From NCBI RefSeq assembly GCF_014322795.1, contig NZ_JAASTT010000002.1, forward strand, positions 124,001-188,000: a DNA stretch of 64,000 nucleotides. Direction: 5' to 3'. Source of the DNA: Paenilisteria portnoyi (GTDB lineage Bacteria > Bacillota > Bacilli > Lactobacillales > Listeriaceae). Numbering within the stretch: the first letter of the stretch is position 1; each line of letters begins with the position of its first letter. Below the pieces are notes generated by a model. The model worked only from the letters and a program-made list of their open reading frames with translations. It was not told where the DNA came from and did no database searches. The position numbers and the translations under genes were made by a program. Below, one piece after another: positions 30,605 to 39,057 of the stretch.

Positions 30605-30636
30605 AAAAAAATCCCACGAAAAAATATTCGAGGGAT
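30605..30636 (-). terminator. Riboswitch-controlled terminator of ribU
   Basis: Minus-strand ATCCCTCGAA and TTCGTGGGAT (one mismatch) followed by a T-run, lying between the FMN aptamer and ribU. It is the expected expression platform: FMN bound, terminator formed. Confidence 0.8.
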
Positions 30637-30782
30637 GGTATGTGAAAATCCAAACAAGCATAGTATATTCAAATAAGACTCTAGAAAACCACACTAAAAA
30701 AAACCGTAGCTTAAAAACGTCCAATCCAAATAGACCATAACTAGCCAATTTTTCAAGTAAGTGCGCCAAAAGTAAGCGAACC

Positions 30783-30905
30783 AACATCTCCTCCCATCCA
30801 GACTATACTGTCGGTTTTGGAATTACACCAAATCAACCATCTCAAAAAGAAACAGTTCGTGGACTTTAACCACCGGTCGGGAATTACACCCTGCCCCGAA
30901 GATGA
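30783..30905 (-). ncRNA. FMN riboswitch (RFN element)
   Basis: Read on the minus strand, the conserved blocks appear in order: TTCGGGGCAGGGTG, AATTCCCGACCGGTGGT, AGTCCACGA, GATTTGGTG, AATTCCAAAACCGACAGTA and TAGTCTGGATGGGAG. These are the hallmark RFN sequences for binding flavin mononucleotide. It controls ribU through the terminator downstream. A promoter (TTGCAT, 17, TACAAT) begins transcription about 25 bases upstream. Confidence 0.97.
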
Positions 30906-30932
30906 ACTATATTTTATTGTATTACGTACGTT

Positions 30933-30961
30933 ATTGTACCATAAGCAAAGCCTTCATGCAA
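30933..30961 (-). promoter_or_regulatory. Promoter of the riboswitch-ribU transcript
   Basis: Minus-strand -35 TTGCAT (30956-30961), 17-base spacer, -10 TACAAT (30933-30938). The -35 lies just past the stop of the thioesterase gene. Confidence 0.6.
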
Positions 30962-30971
30962 AACCGCTTGC

Positions 30972-31499
30972 TTACCCCCATGGAATCTCCGTCGAAAGAG
31001 CCGCCGCAAGTTCCCGACTTTGTGTCAAGCGTTTCTTTCTTGCCAAACTACGTTCTTGTGCATCACGGCTGATCATTTTTTCCTCATCTGACTGTGCGAC
31101 AACCGTTGGGACTTCGACTGTTTTGCCATTATCATCAATCGCGACAAACGTCAGGAAAGAAGTAGCCGCCAAATAACGATCGCCATTTTTCAGGTTTTCC
31201 GCAATTACTTTCACGAAAATTTCCATCGATGAACGACCCGTTGAAGCCACATAAGACTCCAAACATACCGAATGATCATTTTTAATGGGCTGCAAGAAAT
31301 CGACCGAATCCGTGGAAGCCGTCACAATACCCGTCCGACAATGACGAGAAGCGCTGATAGAGGCAGTATCATCAATATACGTCATCAAACGCCCTCCAAA
31401 TAGCGTATTATGATTATTTGTATCAGATGGAAACACCCGACTTGTCTTAATTACCAATGAATCTTTACAAAATTTTTGCATGCGTTCTGTCAATTTCAT
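30972..31499 (-). CDS. Hotdog-fold acyl-CoA thioesterase (YkhA-like)
   Basis: A 175-residue single hotdog-domain protein. The segment NHNTLFGGRLMTYID contains the conserved N-x-x-G-x-x-FGG-x-L signature of the acyl-CoA thioesterase / BFIT group, and DSVDFLQPIKNDHSV forms the central strand. It likely hydrolyses long- or medium-chain acyl-CoA. The ATG at 31499 follows AAGGAG; a TTG precedes it. It lies 9 bases after resE and could be read with it; no terminator separates them from the ribU promoter. Confidence 0.85.
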   Translation of the reverse strand: MKLTERMQKFCKDSLVIKTSRVFPSDTNNHNTLFGGRLMTYIDDTASISASRHCRTGIVTASTDSVDFLQPIKNDHSVCLESYVASTGRSSMEIFVKVIAENLKNGDRYLAATSFLTFVAIDDNGKTVEVPTVVAQSDEEKMISRDAQERSLARKKRLTQSRELAAALSTEIPWG

Positions 31500-31508
31500 C
31501 AAACTCCT

Positions 31509-33290
31509 TTATATATCCGTAGAAAGCGGCAACGTGACAATAAATGTGGAACCAATGCCAAGTTGACTTTCTACTGTTATTTTACCATTGTGCGCTTCGA
31601 CGATATTTTTTACAATGGATAAGCCAATTCCCGTCCCCGTTTTCCCACGAGTACGCGCCTTGTCCGCTTTATAAAACCGCTCAAACAAGAATGGAATATC
31701 CGCCTCAGGAATGCCACTTCCGTTATCGATAATCTTAATCACGAGCTCATCCGCATGAAAATCTGCCGTTTCATGTACTTCCACAACACCTTCGTAATCC
31801 TCTCGACCCGTGTGACGAATCGCATTCATGATTAAATTCACCAACACCTGCTCCATTCGATCTGGGTCAAATGTATACTCCAAGTCATGATCATCTACCA
31901 CCAGCTGTAATTTCACATTATTATCCTTCGCCAATACTTCAAAATTGGAAACGACTTTATCTAGGAACGGCTCGACCGGCAAGCGCTGTTTATCCAACTG
32001 CTCAAAACCTGCTTCCATCCGAGCTAAATCTAGCATATCATTCACAAGCCGACCAATTCGCAGTGACTCATCATAAATAATCTGGGCAAATTCGCGCACC
32101 TCTTCATCCGTCTGCGCCACACCATCAATAATCGCCTCGCTGTAGCCTTGAAGCATCGAAATTGGCGTCCGCAACTCATGCGACACATTGTTCACAAAAT
32201 CCGTTTTCATCTTCTCTAGTCGCTTCTCCTCCGTCATATCCCGGATCACCGTCACGATACTTCGAATATCATCCCCATTATAAAGCAATGTCAAAATGGC
32301 TACATACGTTTGATCACCAAACACAATCTCGCCAACCTGCTCCTCACGCGTTTCCAAAATATTCGTCAGCATCAAATCTAAATTAGGCGGGATAAGCACT
32401 TTATCCTCATTTTCCGTCGAGAAAAACCAATCATGTAAAAATTGCTCCGCCGGCGGGTTACTCAAAATAATCGTCTTATCAATGTTAAACTTAATAACCC
32501 CATCCGCCATCCCAACTAAAATATTGGATAACTGTTCCTTCTCTTGCCTTAGCGCGCTAATATTATATTTCAGTTGTTGCGCCATTTTGTTAAATGCAAT
32601 CCCTAAGTCCCCAATTTCATCATGCGTATAGGTTGGCACCCGATTGTCAAAATTCCCCTTCGAAACAGCGATAGCAACCTTCTTCATTTCCCTGAGCGGA
32701 TACGCCATACGTGACGATAAAATAAACGACAATACCGAAGTAACTAGAATCGCCATAATCCCCGATATAAGCAATGTTTTCGTAACTTGTCCCGTTAATT
32801 TCAAAATATCTTCATAGGATCTGTAAACATAGACCGTACTAATATTACCGTCCAATGTCTTAAAATGCTGGGCTCCCATATGTACTGTATCATCATTACC
32901 CTCACCATAGAAATTATATTTTTCAAGGATAAATTTCCCCTCAGATAAGTGCTCATTCATTTTCTCATCTTCAAACAAATGATCATAGGCTGCACTCTCT
33001 AAATGCATCGATGTTTGTTTGGAAGCAACCACTTTCCCATTCTGCTCTACAATAACACCTGTAGACTTATCCAATAATTGAAAAGCAGACTCCAGCGCGT
33101 CCAAGTCAATTCCACCTTCGATTAAATTCCCGACATGTTCTGTCGTTGTTTCGATTCCGCCAGTGATTTGCTCTGTATTTTTATCTTCGTAAACAATCGC
33201 AACAAAAAATCCGGTGGCCACCAAAACTCCTGTTAGTAAAAGAATAATCGTACCCCAAATTTTCCCTACGATACTATGCCAAAATCTCAT
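31509..33290 (-). CDS. resE: Sensor histidine kinase ResE
   Basis: A 593-residue membrane kinase. Parts in order: transmembrane helix 1 (about 10-32), an extracytoplasmic sensor region (33-165), helix 2 (about 170-192), a HAMP linker (195-248), a PAS-like region (255-355), the dimerisation box with FVNNVSHELRTPISML (phospho-His), and the ATPase lobe with the N box NAIRHT, DNGSGIP, and GTGIGLSIVK. The ATG at 33290 has AAGGG nine bases upstream; an extension of 11 codons has no support. It pairs with ResD just upstream, which governs respiratory and redox responses in Bacillus and Listeria. Confidence 0.9.
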   Translation of the reverse strand: MRFWHSIVGKIWGTIILLLTGVLVATGFFVAIVYEDKNTEQITGGIETTTEHVGNLIEGGIDLDALESAFQLLDKSTGVIVEQNGKVVASKQTSMHLESAAYDHLFEDEKMNEHLSEGKFILEKYNFYGEGNDDTVHMGAQHFKTLDGNISTVYVYRSYEDILKLTGQVTKTLLISGIMAILVTSVLSFILSSRMAYPLREMKKVAIAVSKGNFDNRVPTYTHDEIGDLGIAFNKMAQQLKYNISALRQEKEQLSNILVGMADGVIKFNIDKTIILSNPPAEQFLHDWFFSTENEDKVLIPPNLDLMLTNILETREEQVGEIVFGDQTYVAILTLLYNGDDIRSIVTVIRDMTEEKRLEKMKTDFVNNVSHELRTPISMLQGYSEAIIDGVAQTDEEVREFAQIIYDESLRIGRLVNDMLDLARMEAGFEQLDKQRLPVEPFLDKVVSNFEVLAKDNNVKLQLVVDDHDLEYTFDPDRMEQVLVNLIMNAIRHTGREDYEGVVEVHETADFHADELVIKIIDNGSGIPEADIPFLFERFYKADKARTRGKTGTGIGLSIVKNIVEAHNGKITVESQLGIGSTFIVTLPLSTDI

Positions 33291-33366
33291 TGTCACCAGC
33301 CCTTTAATCCGAATTTCAAGCATCCCGTTGCTTGCTTTTCTCGCAGAAACTTACAATATACCAAGA

Positions 33367-33396
33367 AATAGATAGGCATTGTTAAACCTATCTATT
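33367..33396 (-). other. Hairpin between resD and resE
   Basis: A perfect 10-base inverted repeat, AATAGATAGG and CCTATCTATT, with a ten-base loop in the 121-base resD-resE gap. There is no T-run after it, so it is not a usual terminator; it could set mRNA stability or the kinase to regulator ratio. Confidence 0.55.
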
Positions 33397-33411
33397 CCTA
33401 TATAGCTTATT

Positions 33412-34131
33412 TTACTCTGTTTCTGTCACTTCAAACTTGTAGCCTAAGCCCCAGACAGTCACAATCATTTTAGCAGCTTCCTCTGAAACATCGAATAACT
33501 TCTCACGTAGACGTTTGACATGCGTATCAATCGTACGCAAATCCCCGAAAAATTCATAACGCCAAACTTCTTTTAATAACGATTCACGATCAAACACTTT
33601 ATCTGGTGATTTCGCTAAATAGTATAGTAAATCATATTCTTTAGGTGTCAAATTGATTTCCTGGCCTTCCACAATAACTCGGTGCGCCTCATTATCAATT
33701 TTTAAGTGTGGGAAAGTAATAATATCACCTGGTACGCTCGTTGCAACAGGTTGGCTATGTTGTTGCGCGCGTCTTAAAACAGCTTTGACACGCAGGACAA
33801 CTTCACGCGGACTAAACGGTTTCACGATATAATCGTCTGCACCGACTTCAAATCCTTGCACCCGATTTGCTTCCTCGCCTTTCGCTGTCAACATAACAAC
33901 CGGAGTCGCTTTATATTCACGCAATTCACGACAAACCTCAATGCCGTCTTTTCCTGGCATCATTAAATCAAGCAAAATGACATCATAACTATTATCAATT
34001 GCGAGCTGTAACGCTTGATCTCCATCACTAGCTTCTTCAATTTTATAATTCTCACGTTCAAGATACATCTTAAGTAAACGCCTGATCCGGTCTTCGTCAT
34101 CCACAACGAGAATTTTAACTTGCTCACTCAT
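33412..34131 (-). CDS. resD: Response regulator ResD (OmpR family)
   Basis: A 239-residue response regulator. The receiver domain (1-120) has the acidic pocket DDED at 11-14, phospho-acceptor Asp55 in VILLDLMMPG, and the Lys in YIVKPFSPRE. The C-terminal winged helix (about 140-235) ends in the OmpR-type VWGLGYKFE. It works with ResE directly downstream; a hairpin sits between them. GGGG about ten bases before the ATG serves as ribosome site. Confidence 0.93.
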   Translation of the reverse strand: MSEQVKILVVDDEDRIRRLLKMYLERENYKIEEASDGDQALQLAIDNSYDVILLDLMMPGKDGIEVCRELREYKATPVVMLTAKGEEANRVQGFEVGADDYIVKPFSPREVVLRVKAVLRRAQQHSQPVATSVPGDIITFPHLKIDNEAHRVIVEGQEINLTPKEYDLLYYLAKSPDKVFDRESLLKEVWRYEFFGDLRTIDTHVKRLREKLFDVSEEAAKMIVTVWGLGYKFEVTETE

Positions 34132-34490
34132 AGGTAATCATCCCCTTACTCGTTTCTCTAAAAAAGGAAACTTATTTCGGTATGTATTCATTTTCCCCAA
34201 GTCTTTCGTACCTTTTTATTGTCATTTTGTTCACAACTTTACTATAGCACAGACAACTCCAAATTAAAAAAAGAAAGCTACTATCTTGGACAAATTATAC
34301 ATGCTTTTTTTTATTTTAGCTATTTTTAAGCCTTAGTTTGTGAAAAACAATGAATACTTTGCATAAAACGGCAACAAAAAACTAGGGATAAAGACACACA
34401 TTCCCTAGACTTTCATTGAAAAAGTAATATTATCTGTAATTCTCTACGGCAGTTGTATTTTCCCTGAATTCTAAGCTATTTATTTGAAAA
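34132..34490 (-). other. Gap holding the resD promoter and rluB terminator
   Basis: A 359-base gap with no gene. It holds an extended -10 (TGCTATAGT on minus, 34241-34249) suitable for resD, with a leader of about 105 bases, and the rluB terminator at 34376-34408. Between them the sequence is AT-rich and I recognise nothing further. Confidence 0.5.
34376..34408 (-). terminator. Terminator after rluB
   Basis: Minus-strand CTAGGGA and TCCCTAG around a 13-base loop, then TTTTTTG. Confidence 0.65.
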
Positions 34491-35222
34491 CTACTTCTTG
34501 TCACCAAACTGAGTCAATGCCTTCAATCGCTTCACTTCATGATGCGTCAACTCTCTACGTTCACCAGCATTCAACCCTTTTAAATCAAGAAAAGCATATG
34601 CTTCACGTGATAATTTCTGAACTGGATGCCCAATGGTGTCAAACATCTTACGGACTTGGCGATTACGTCCTTCATGAATGACAACCTCGATGATTGCTTT
34701 TTCTTTCTTCTTATCAAAAGTCTGCAAACGAACTTTCGCTTTCGCCGTCTTGCGTCCTTCAATCATGACGCCATTTTCTAATTTACGCAGGGCTTCTTTT
34801 GACGGAATACCTTTCACACGCGCGATGTATTTCTTTTCAACCTCATATTTTGGATGCATTAATTGATTGGCAAAATCGCCATCATTCGTCATCAGAAGCA
34901 AGCCAGAAGTATCATAATCTAAGCGACCAACCGGGTATAACCGTTCTGGAATATCCACGAAAAAGTCAGAGACAACGCGCCGTTTCTTGTCATCCGATAC
35001 AGCAGACATAACGCTACGTGGTTTATATAACAGGAAATAGCGTTTCACTTCTTGTGTTAGCTCGATGCCGTTTACCTCAATTTTGTCTGAGTTTCCGACC
35101 TTAAGTCCTAACTCTCGAACTACTTTTCCGTTGACCTTTACTTTTCCTTCTTCGATCATCACTTCGGCTTTTCTACGCGACGTGATTCCTGCATTCGCAA
35201 TTACTTTTTGTAACCGTTCCAT
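34491..35222 (-). CDS. rluB: 23S rRNA pseudouridine synthase RluB
   Basis: A 243-residue RsuA-family pseudouridine synthase acting on 23S rRNA. The N-terminal S4 RNA-binding domain (1-60) begins MERLQKVIANAGITSRRKAE; the catalytic motif GRLDYDTSGLLLMTNDG places the active Asp at about 102; KKYIARVKG and EGRNRQVRKM follow. The last 10 residues are charged. It follows scpA-scpB as in Bacillus (ypuL-type order), with 45 bases between. Confidence 0.93.
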   Translation of the reverse strand: MERLQKVIANAGITSRRKAEVMIEEGKVKVNGKVVRELGLKVGNSDKIEVNGIELTQEVKRYFLLYKPRSVMSAVSDDKKRRVVSDFFVDIPERLYPVGRLDYDTSGLLLMTNDGDFANQLMHPKYEVEKKYIARVKGIPSKEALRKLENGVMIEGRKTAKAKVRLQTFDKKKEKAIIEVVIHEGRNRQVRKMFDTIGHPVQKLSREAYAFLDLKGLNAGERRELTHHEVKRLKALTQFGDKK

Positions 35223-35267
35223 CTTGCACCTCTTTTTAGCTATTCACTAATTATTGTACTATCTATC

Positions 35268-35840
35268 CTATTTCCCACCAAAACGATCGAAAAACAAGTC
35301 CATCTCATCTTGAATCATTTCCTCAGAATCAATGTTCTCCATCGATGGTAAGTCGTCTAAATTCTTCAATCCGAAGCAATCCAAAAATTCGGATGTCGTC
35401 ACATACAGTTTAGCACGACCAGCACCTTCTACGCGACCTTTATCCATTATCAAGCCCTTCGCAATCAGCGTATGAATCGGACCATCCGTTTTCACACCAC
35501 GAATATCATCAATCTCCATTCGCGTAATCGGCTGGCGATAGGCAACGATCGCTAACGTTTCAAGCGATGCCTGAGAAAGCGTCGTGTTGCCAGGTACTTC
35601 GACTAATTTCCGTAAATATGTCGCATGCTCTTTTTTCGTCGCTAGCTGAAACGTCCCTGCGAGCTCTAACAGAACAATACCACGTTCTGCCGATTTTGCA
35701 TAGCTATCACTGAGCGTTTCCAACAAATTCAGCGCTTCAATATGACTGATTTCCATGACCTCTGTCAGTTGTTTCGTGCTCAGACCTTCATCCCCCGCTG
35801 CAAACAGCAAGCTCTCAAGGATTCCTAATTTTTTACTCAC
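35268..35840 (-). CDS. scpB: Segregation and condensation protein B
   Basis: A 190-residue partner of the SMC condensin complex with two winged-helix domains. Visible family blocks: LGILESLLFAAGDEGLS, LSQASLETLAIVAYRQPITRMEIDDIRGV and GRAKLYVTTSEFLDCFGL. The C-terminal tail is acidic. The GTG start overlaps the scpA stop by four bases, so translation is coupled. Confidence 0.95.
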   Translation of the reverse strand: MSKKLGILESLLFAAGDEGLSTKQLTEVMEISHIEALNLLETLSDSYAKSAERGIVLLELAGTFQLATKKEHATYLRKLVEVPGNTTLSQASLETLAIVAYRQPITRMEIDDIRGVKTDGPIHTLIAKGLIMDKGRVEGAGRAKLYVTTSEFLDCFGLKNLDDLPSMENIDSEEMIQDEMDLFFDRFGGK

Positions 35841-36580
35841 AGCTCTTCTTCACCTCTACTAAAAACATATAACGTGGCAAAACTACCAGACTGCTCCACA
35901 CTGATTTGGCGGCGTTTCATCAATTCTAACACGGCCAAAAATGTCACAATCAGGTCGTCCTTTGTCACCGCATCGAACAAATCCTCAAATACAACCCGAC
36001 CTCGCGCAACTTCAATCCGGTCCATCACATCATTCATTCGCTGATCAATCGAAATTTCCTGCTTTGTGATGCGCGTATGAAGCGGTTGACTCATTTTTTT
36101 ACGGCGGAGCATCTTATGAAAAGCCCCTAACATATCATTGAGCGACACGTCTAAATTCGCCTGTTTACCTGACGTATCGTATTCTCCCAGATCCATCGGC
36201 GCCTTCCCAAAATAAAAATTGCGTTCCGATTCCTTTTCTTTCAATTGTTTCGCGGCCTCTTTAAAACGCTTGTATTCCATCAATTTCTCCACTAATTCAT
36301 CACGCGGATCGACAGAATCATCGAATTCAAAGTCAACCTCAAGCTCTTGCTTTGGCAACAACATTTTACTTTTAATCGCCAAAAGTGTCGCCGCCATCAC
36401 GAGATATTCGCTAGCAACATCTAGCTCCATCTCTTTCATTAAATGAATATATTCCAAATATTGATCGGTAATATCCGCCATTGGGATATCATAAATATCA
36501 ATTTCCAGTTGTTGAATCAGTTGTAGAAGCAAATCAAGCGGTCCTTCAAATGCCTCTACCTTAAAATTAATTCCTGTCAT
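35837..36580 (-). CDS. scpA: Segregation and condensation protein A
   Basis: A 247-residue kleisin that bridges the SMC heads and binds ScpB. It starts with the kleisin block FKVEAFEGPLDLLLQLIQQ and contains YLVMAATLLAIKSKMLLP; the C-terminal winged helix ends with VTFLAVLELMKRRQISVEQ. GGTGGG precedes the ATG. It starts 12 bases after lysA on the same strand, so lysA-scpA-scpB may share a transcript. Confidence 0.95.
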   Translation of the reverse strand: MTGINFKVEAFEGPLDLLLQLIQQLEIDIYDIPMADITDQYLEYIHLMKEMELDVASEYLVMAATLLAIKSKMLLPKQELEVDFEFDDSVDPRDELVEKLMEYKRFKEAAKQLKEKESERNFYFGKAPMDLGEYDTSGKQANLDVSLNDMLGAFHKMLRRKKMSQPLHTRITKQEISIDQRMNDVMDRIEVARGRVVFEDLFDAVTKDDLIVTFLAVLELMKRRQISVEQSGSFATLYVFSRGEEEL

Positions 36581-36592
36581 AGAAAACCCACC

Positions 36593-37903
36593 TTAATGAA
36601 GCGGTAAATCCAGTTGTACCAGATTTTCGTAACTTTCTCGTGCGACAACCAACTTATCTTCCCCATTCTCCACGAAAACAACCGCAGCACGAGGAATCCG
36701 ATTGTAATTGTTCGCCATGGAATAGCCATAAGCACCGGTACAAAATACTGCCAGAACCTCACCAGCATCCGATTTTGGAAGTGGTAAATCCCAAATTAGC
36801 ATATCGCCAGACTCACAACATTTCCCAGCAATCGATACCGTCTCATCCGGTTCTTCTAACGGACGTTCCGCGATGACAGCATCATATTTCGCCTCATATA
36901 AAGAAGGTCTAATATTATCTGACATTCCGCCATCCACAGCCACATAACTACGAATCTCCGGCACCTCTTTACGCGAACCAATCGTATAAAGCGTCGTGCC
37001 CGCCTCACCAACAAGCGAACGACCCGGCTCAATCCATATTTCTGGCATATCCAAATTATTCGCCATCGCAACCTCACGCACATCCGCAATAATTTCGCGC
37101 ACATACTGAGCTGGTGGTAACGGTTGATCGTCCGCCGTATAGCGCACCCCAAACCCACCACCGAGATTCAGCACGTCCGCATGAAAACCAAGCGTATCAC
37201 GCCAAGTAACCAGTTGCTCCATAATCCGATGTGCCGCCAATTTAAAACCCGTCGTCTCAAAAATTTGCGACCCAATATGACAATGTAGCCCAATCAAATG
37301 GAAAACATCGATTGCCAGCACACGCTTAATCGCATCCTCCGCCTGGCCATTCGTCAAACCAAATCCAAATTTAGAATCATCTTGCCCTGTCAAAATATAA
37401 TCATGCGTATGCGCCTCAATACCAGGCGTTACGCGAATCAAAACAGACACAGAAGCCGCTTTTTCACGCAAAATTTCTGCTAATAGTTCAATCTCATAAA
37501 AATTATCGATGACGATACAGCCAATCCCATAATCAATCGCCATTTCCATCTCTTGTCTCGTTTTATTGTTCCCATGAAAATGAATTCGCTCCGCCGGAAA
37601 TCCAGCTTGCATCGCCGTATATAATTCACCACCAGAAACAACGTCAAGCGACAAACCCTCTTCATGCATTAATTGATAAATCGCAATCGCCGAAAAAGCC
37701 TTACTCGCATAAGCAACCTGCGCTTTTACACCGAGCTCCTCAAACGTTTTCTTAAAACCACGGGCACGCTCTTTGATCAACGCAACGTCATATACATAAA
37801 GCGGTGTGCCATATTTTTGCACCAGCTTCAAAGTGTCCACCCCTCCAATTTCTAGATGTCCAACTTCATTCACTCGCATAGTCCCAAATGATTCAAACGC
37901 CAC
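36593..37903 (-). CDS. lysA: Diaminopimelate decarboxylase
   Basis: A 436-residue pyridoxal-phosphate decarboxylase making lysine from meso-diaminopimelate. Lys68 in VAYASKAFS holds the cofactor; HCHIGSQI, LNLGGGFGVRYT, IEPGRSLVGEAGTT and the CESGDML dimer-contact motif are all present. Length is usual. The start is GTG, with AAAGGTGGG before it. The promoter region about 140 bases upstream has a perfect 20-base palindrome, suggesting specific control. Confidence 0.95.
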   Translation of the reverse strand: MAFESFGTMRVNEVGHLEIGGVDTLKLVQKYGTPLYVYDVALIKERARGFKKTFEELGVKAQVAYASKAFSAIAIYQLMHEEGLSLDVVSGGELYTAMQAGFPAERIHFHGNNKTRQEMEMAIDYGIGCIVIDNFYEIELLAEILREKAASVSVLIRVTPGIEAHTHDYILTGQDDSKFGFGLTNGQAEDAIKRVLAIDVFHLIGLHCHIGSQIFETTGFKLAAHRIMEQLVTWRDTLGFHADVLNLGGGFGVRYTADDQPLPPAQYVREIIADVREVAMANNLDMPEIWIEPGRSLVGEAGTTLYTIGSRKEVPEIRSYVAVDGGMSDNIRPSLYEAKYDAVIAERPLEEPDETVSIAGKCCESGDMLIWDLPLPKSDAGEVLAVFCTGAYGYSMANNYNRIPRAAVVFVENGEDKLVVARESYENLVQLDLPLH

Positions 37904-37992
37904 GTCAATCCCACCTTTGCTTGATTAATCACACTTTGTCCCCAGACACCAACAACCACTTAAACCCTAGAAAATGAGAACCGACACGAAAA

Positions 37993-38040
37993 GCATCGAA
38001 ACAGCATTTTTAACAACGGTAATGAGCGTTTGGCTGTGCG
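37993..38040 (+). repeat. Fragment of the type-2 repeat
   Basis: CAGCATTTTTAACAACGG, TAATGAGCGTTTGGCTGTGC closely matches CAGCTTTTAACAACGG, AGGTGAGCGTTTGTCGGCCTGC of the palindrome beside fur at 40485-40607. Only the right half is present. Confidence 0.55.
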
Positions 38041-38046
38041 CAGAAG

Positions 38047-38093
38047 ATATAAAAGTTCTTTTATATAGTAGCATACAAGCACGTTCCAGAACA
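38047..38093 (-). promoter_or_regulatory. lysA promoter overlapped by a 20-base palindrome
   Basis: Minus-strand -35 TTGTTC, an 18-base spacer ending TGC and -10 TACTAT (38065-38070) make an extended -10 promoter. The perfect palindrome ATATAAAAGTTCTTTTATAT (38047-38066) begins within the -10 and covers the start site, a classic operator position. Confidence 0.5.
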
Positions 38094-38151
38094 ATAGCCA
38101 ATATCACGTTTTCCAATTCTTTTAGATTTCGGATGATTTTTATGTACTGCC

Positions 38152-38196
38152 AAAAAGGAGTCTGATGCCCAATTCGTAAGTGTTGCACCAGACTCC
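38152..38196 (-). terminator. Terminator after pnp
   Basis: Minus-strand GGAGTCTG and CAGACTCC, then TTTTT. Confidence 0.75.
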
Positions 38197-38206
38197 GTTC
38201 TTATTT

Positions 38207-39025
38207 TTATTTTACATTTCCAACGAGCGTTTTCACGTATGTTAGGAACGTTTCTTTCACCTGCTCCGTCGTTTCAATAACCTCTTCATGACTTAGTGGT
38301 TGATCCAGAATCCCTGCCGCCATGTTCGTAATGCACGAAATGCCAAGGCAACGCAGGCCACAATGATTAGCAACGATGACCTCAGAAACTGTTGACATCC
38401 CAACAGCATCTGCGCCAAGCGTACGCATCATTCGAATTTCCGCAGGCGTTTCGTATGTTGGTCCCGTAAATCCTGCGTAAATACCTTCGCGAACTTCTAT
38501 TTCCAAATCTTGCGCTAGCAATCGTGCTTGTTCCCGCAAATCTAAACGATACGCATCAGACATATCCGGGAAGCGCGGCCCGAAATGCTCATCATTTTGC
38601 CCAATTAACGGGCTTGTTCCAGTGAAATTAATATGATCTGAAATCAGCATCAAGTCCCCTGCATGGAACAACTCATTCACACCGCCAGCCGCATTCGTTA
38701 CGATTAAAATTTCAACGCCCAGCTCCTTCATAACGCGAACAGGAAACGTCACATCTTGCATCGAATAGCCTTCGTAGAAATGGAATCTCCCTTGCATCGC
38801 AACCACTTCTTGTTGCTCTAATTTACCAAAAACAAATTGACCCGCATGACCTTCCACTGTAGAAACTGGAAAATACGGCACATCATTGTATTTCATCACA
38901 GTTGGCTCTGTAATTTCATCTGCCAAAACGCCCAACCCCGACCCTAAAATAAGTCCGATTCTCGGTTTACCGCTATATGTTTCCTTAATTTTTTTGACCG
39001 CTTCCATAACCTTTGTATAATTCAT
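38207..39025 (-). CDS. Purine nucleoside phosphorylase
   Basis: A 272-residue trimeric-type phosphorylase that splits inosine and guanosine with phosphate. LILGSGLGVLADEI (phosphate-binding), the VSTVEGHAGQFVFG region, VTNAAGGVNE and GADAVGMSTVSEVIVANH are family signatures. The ATG at 39025 is used; AAAGGAG is eleven bases away, and a TTG two codons earlier is a possible alternative. I recall phosphopentomutase (deoB) next to this gene in L. monocytogenes; here xerD follows directly. Confidence 0.92.
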   Translation of the reverse strand: MNYTKVMEAVKKIKETYSGKPRIGLILGSGLGVLADEITEPTVMKYNDVPYFPVSTVEGHAGQFVFGKLEQQEVVAMQGRFHFYEGYSMQDVTFPVRVMKELGVEILIVTNAAGGVNELFHAGDLMLISDHINFTGTSPLIGQNDEHFGPRFPDMSDAYRLDLREQARLLAQDLEIEVREGIYAGFTGPTYETPAEIRMMRTLGADAVGMSTVSEVIVANHCGLRCLGISCITNMAAGILDQPLSHEEVIETTEQVKETFLTYVKTLVGNVK

Positions 39026-39057
39026 TGTCAAAATCGCTCCTTTTTCATTATCCAAAC

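Larger units (their letters stand above)
37904..38206 (-). other. lysA upstream region with repeat fragment
   Basis: A 303-base gap with no gene. It holds the pnp terminator (38152-38196), an extended -10 lysA promoter with palindrome (38047-38093), and a type-2 repeat fragment (37993-38040) that would be in the lysA 5' leader. No lysine riboswitch sequence was recognised. Confidence 0.55.

Noticed and set aside
33367-33396. Terminator between resD and resE
   Set aside because: The stem is perfect but there is no T-run after it, so it was kept only as a hairpin.
37904-38206. Lysine riboswitch before lysA
   Set aside because: The conserved lysine-aptamer blocks are not present; only a palindrome, promoter and repeat fragment are.
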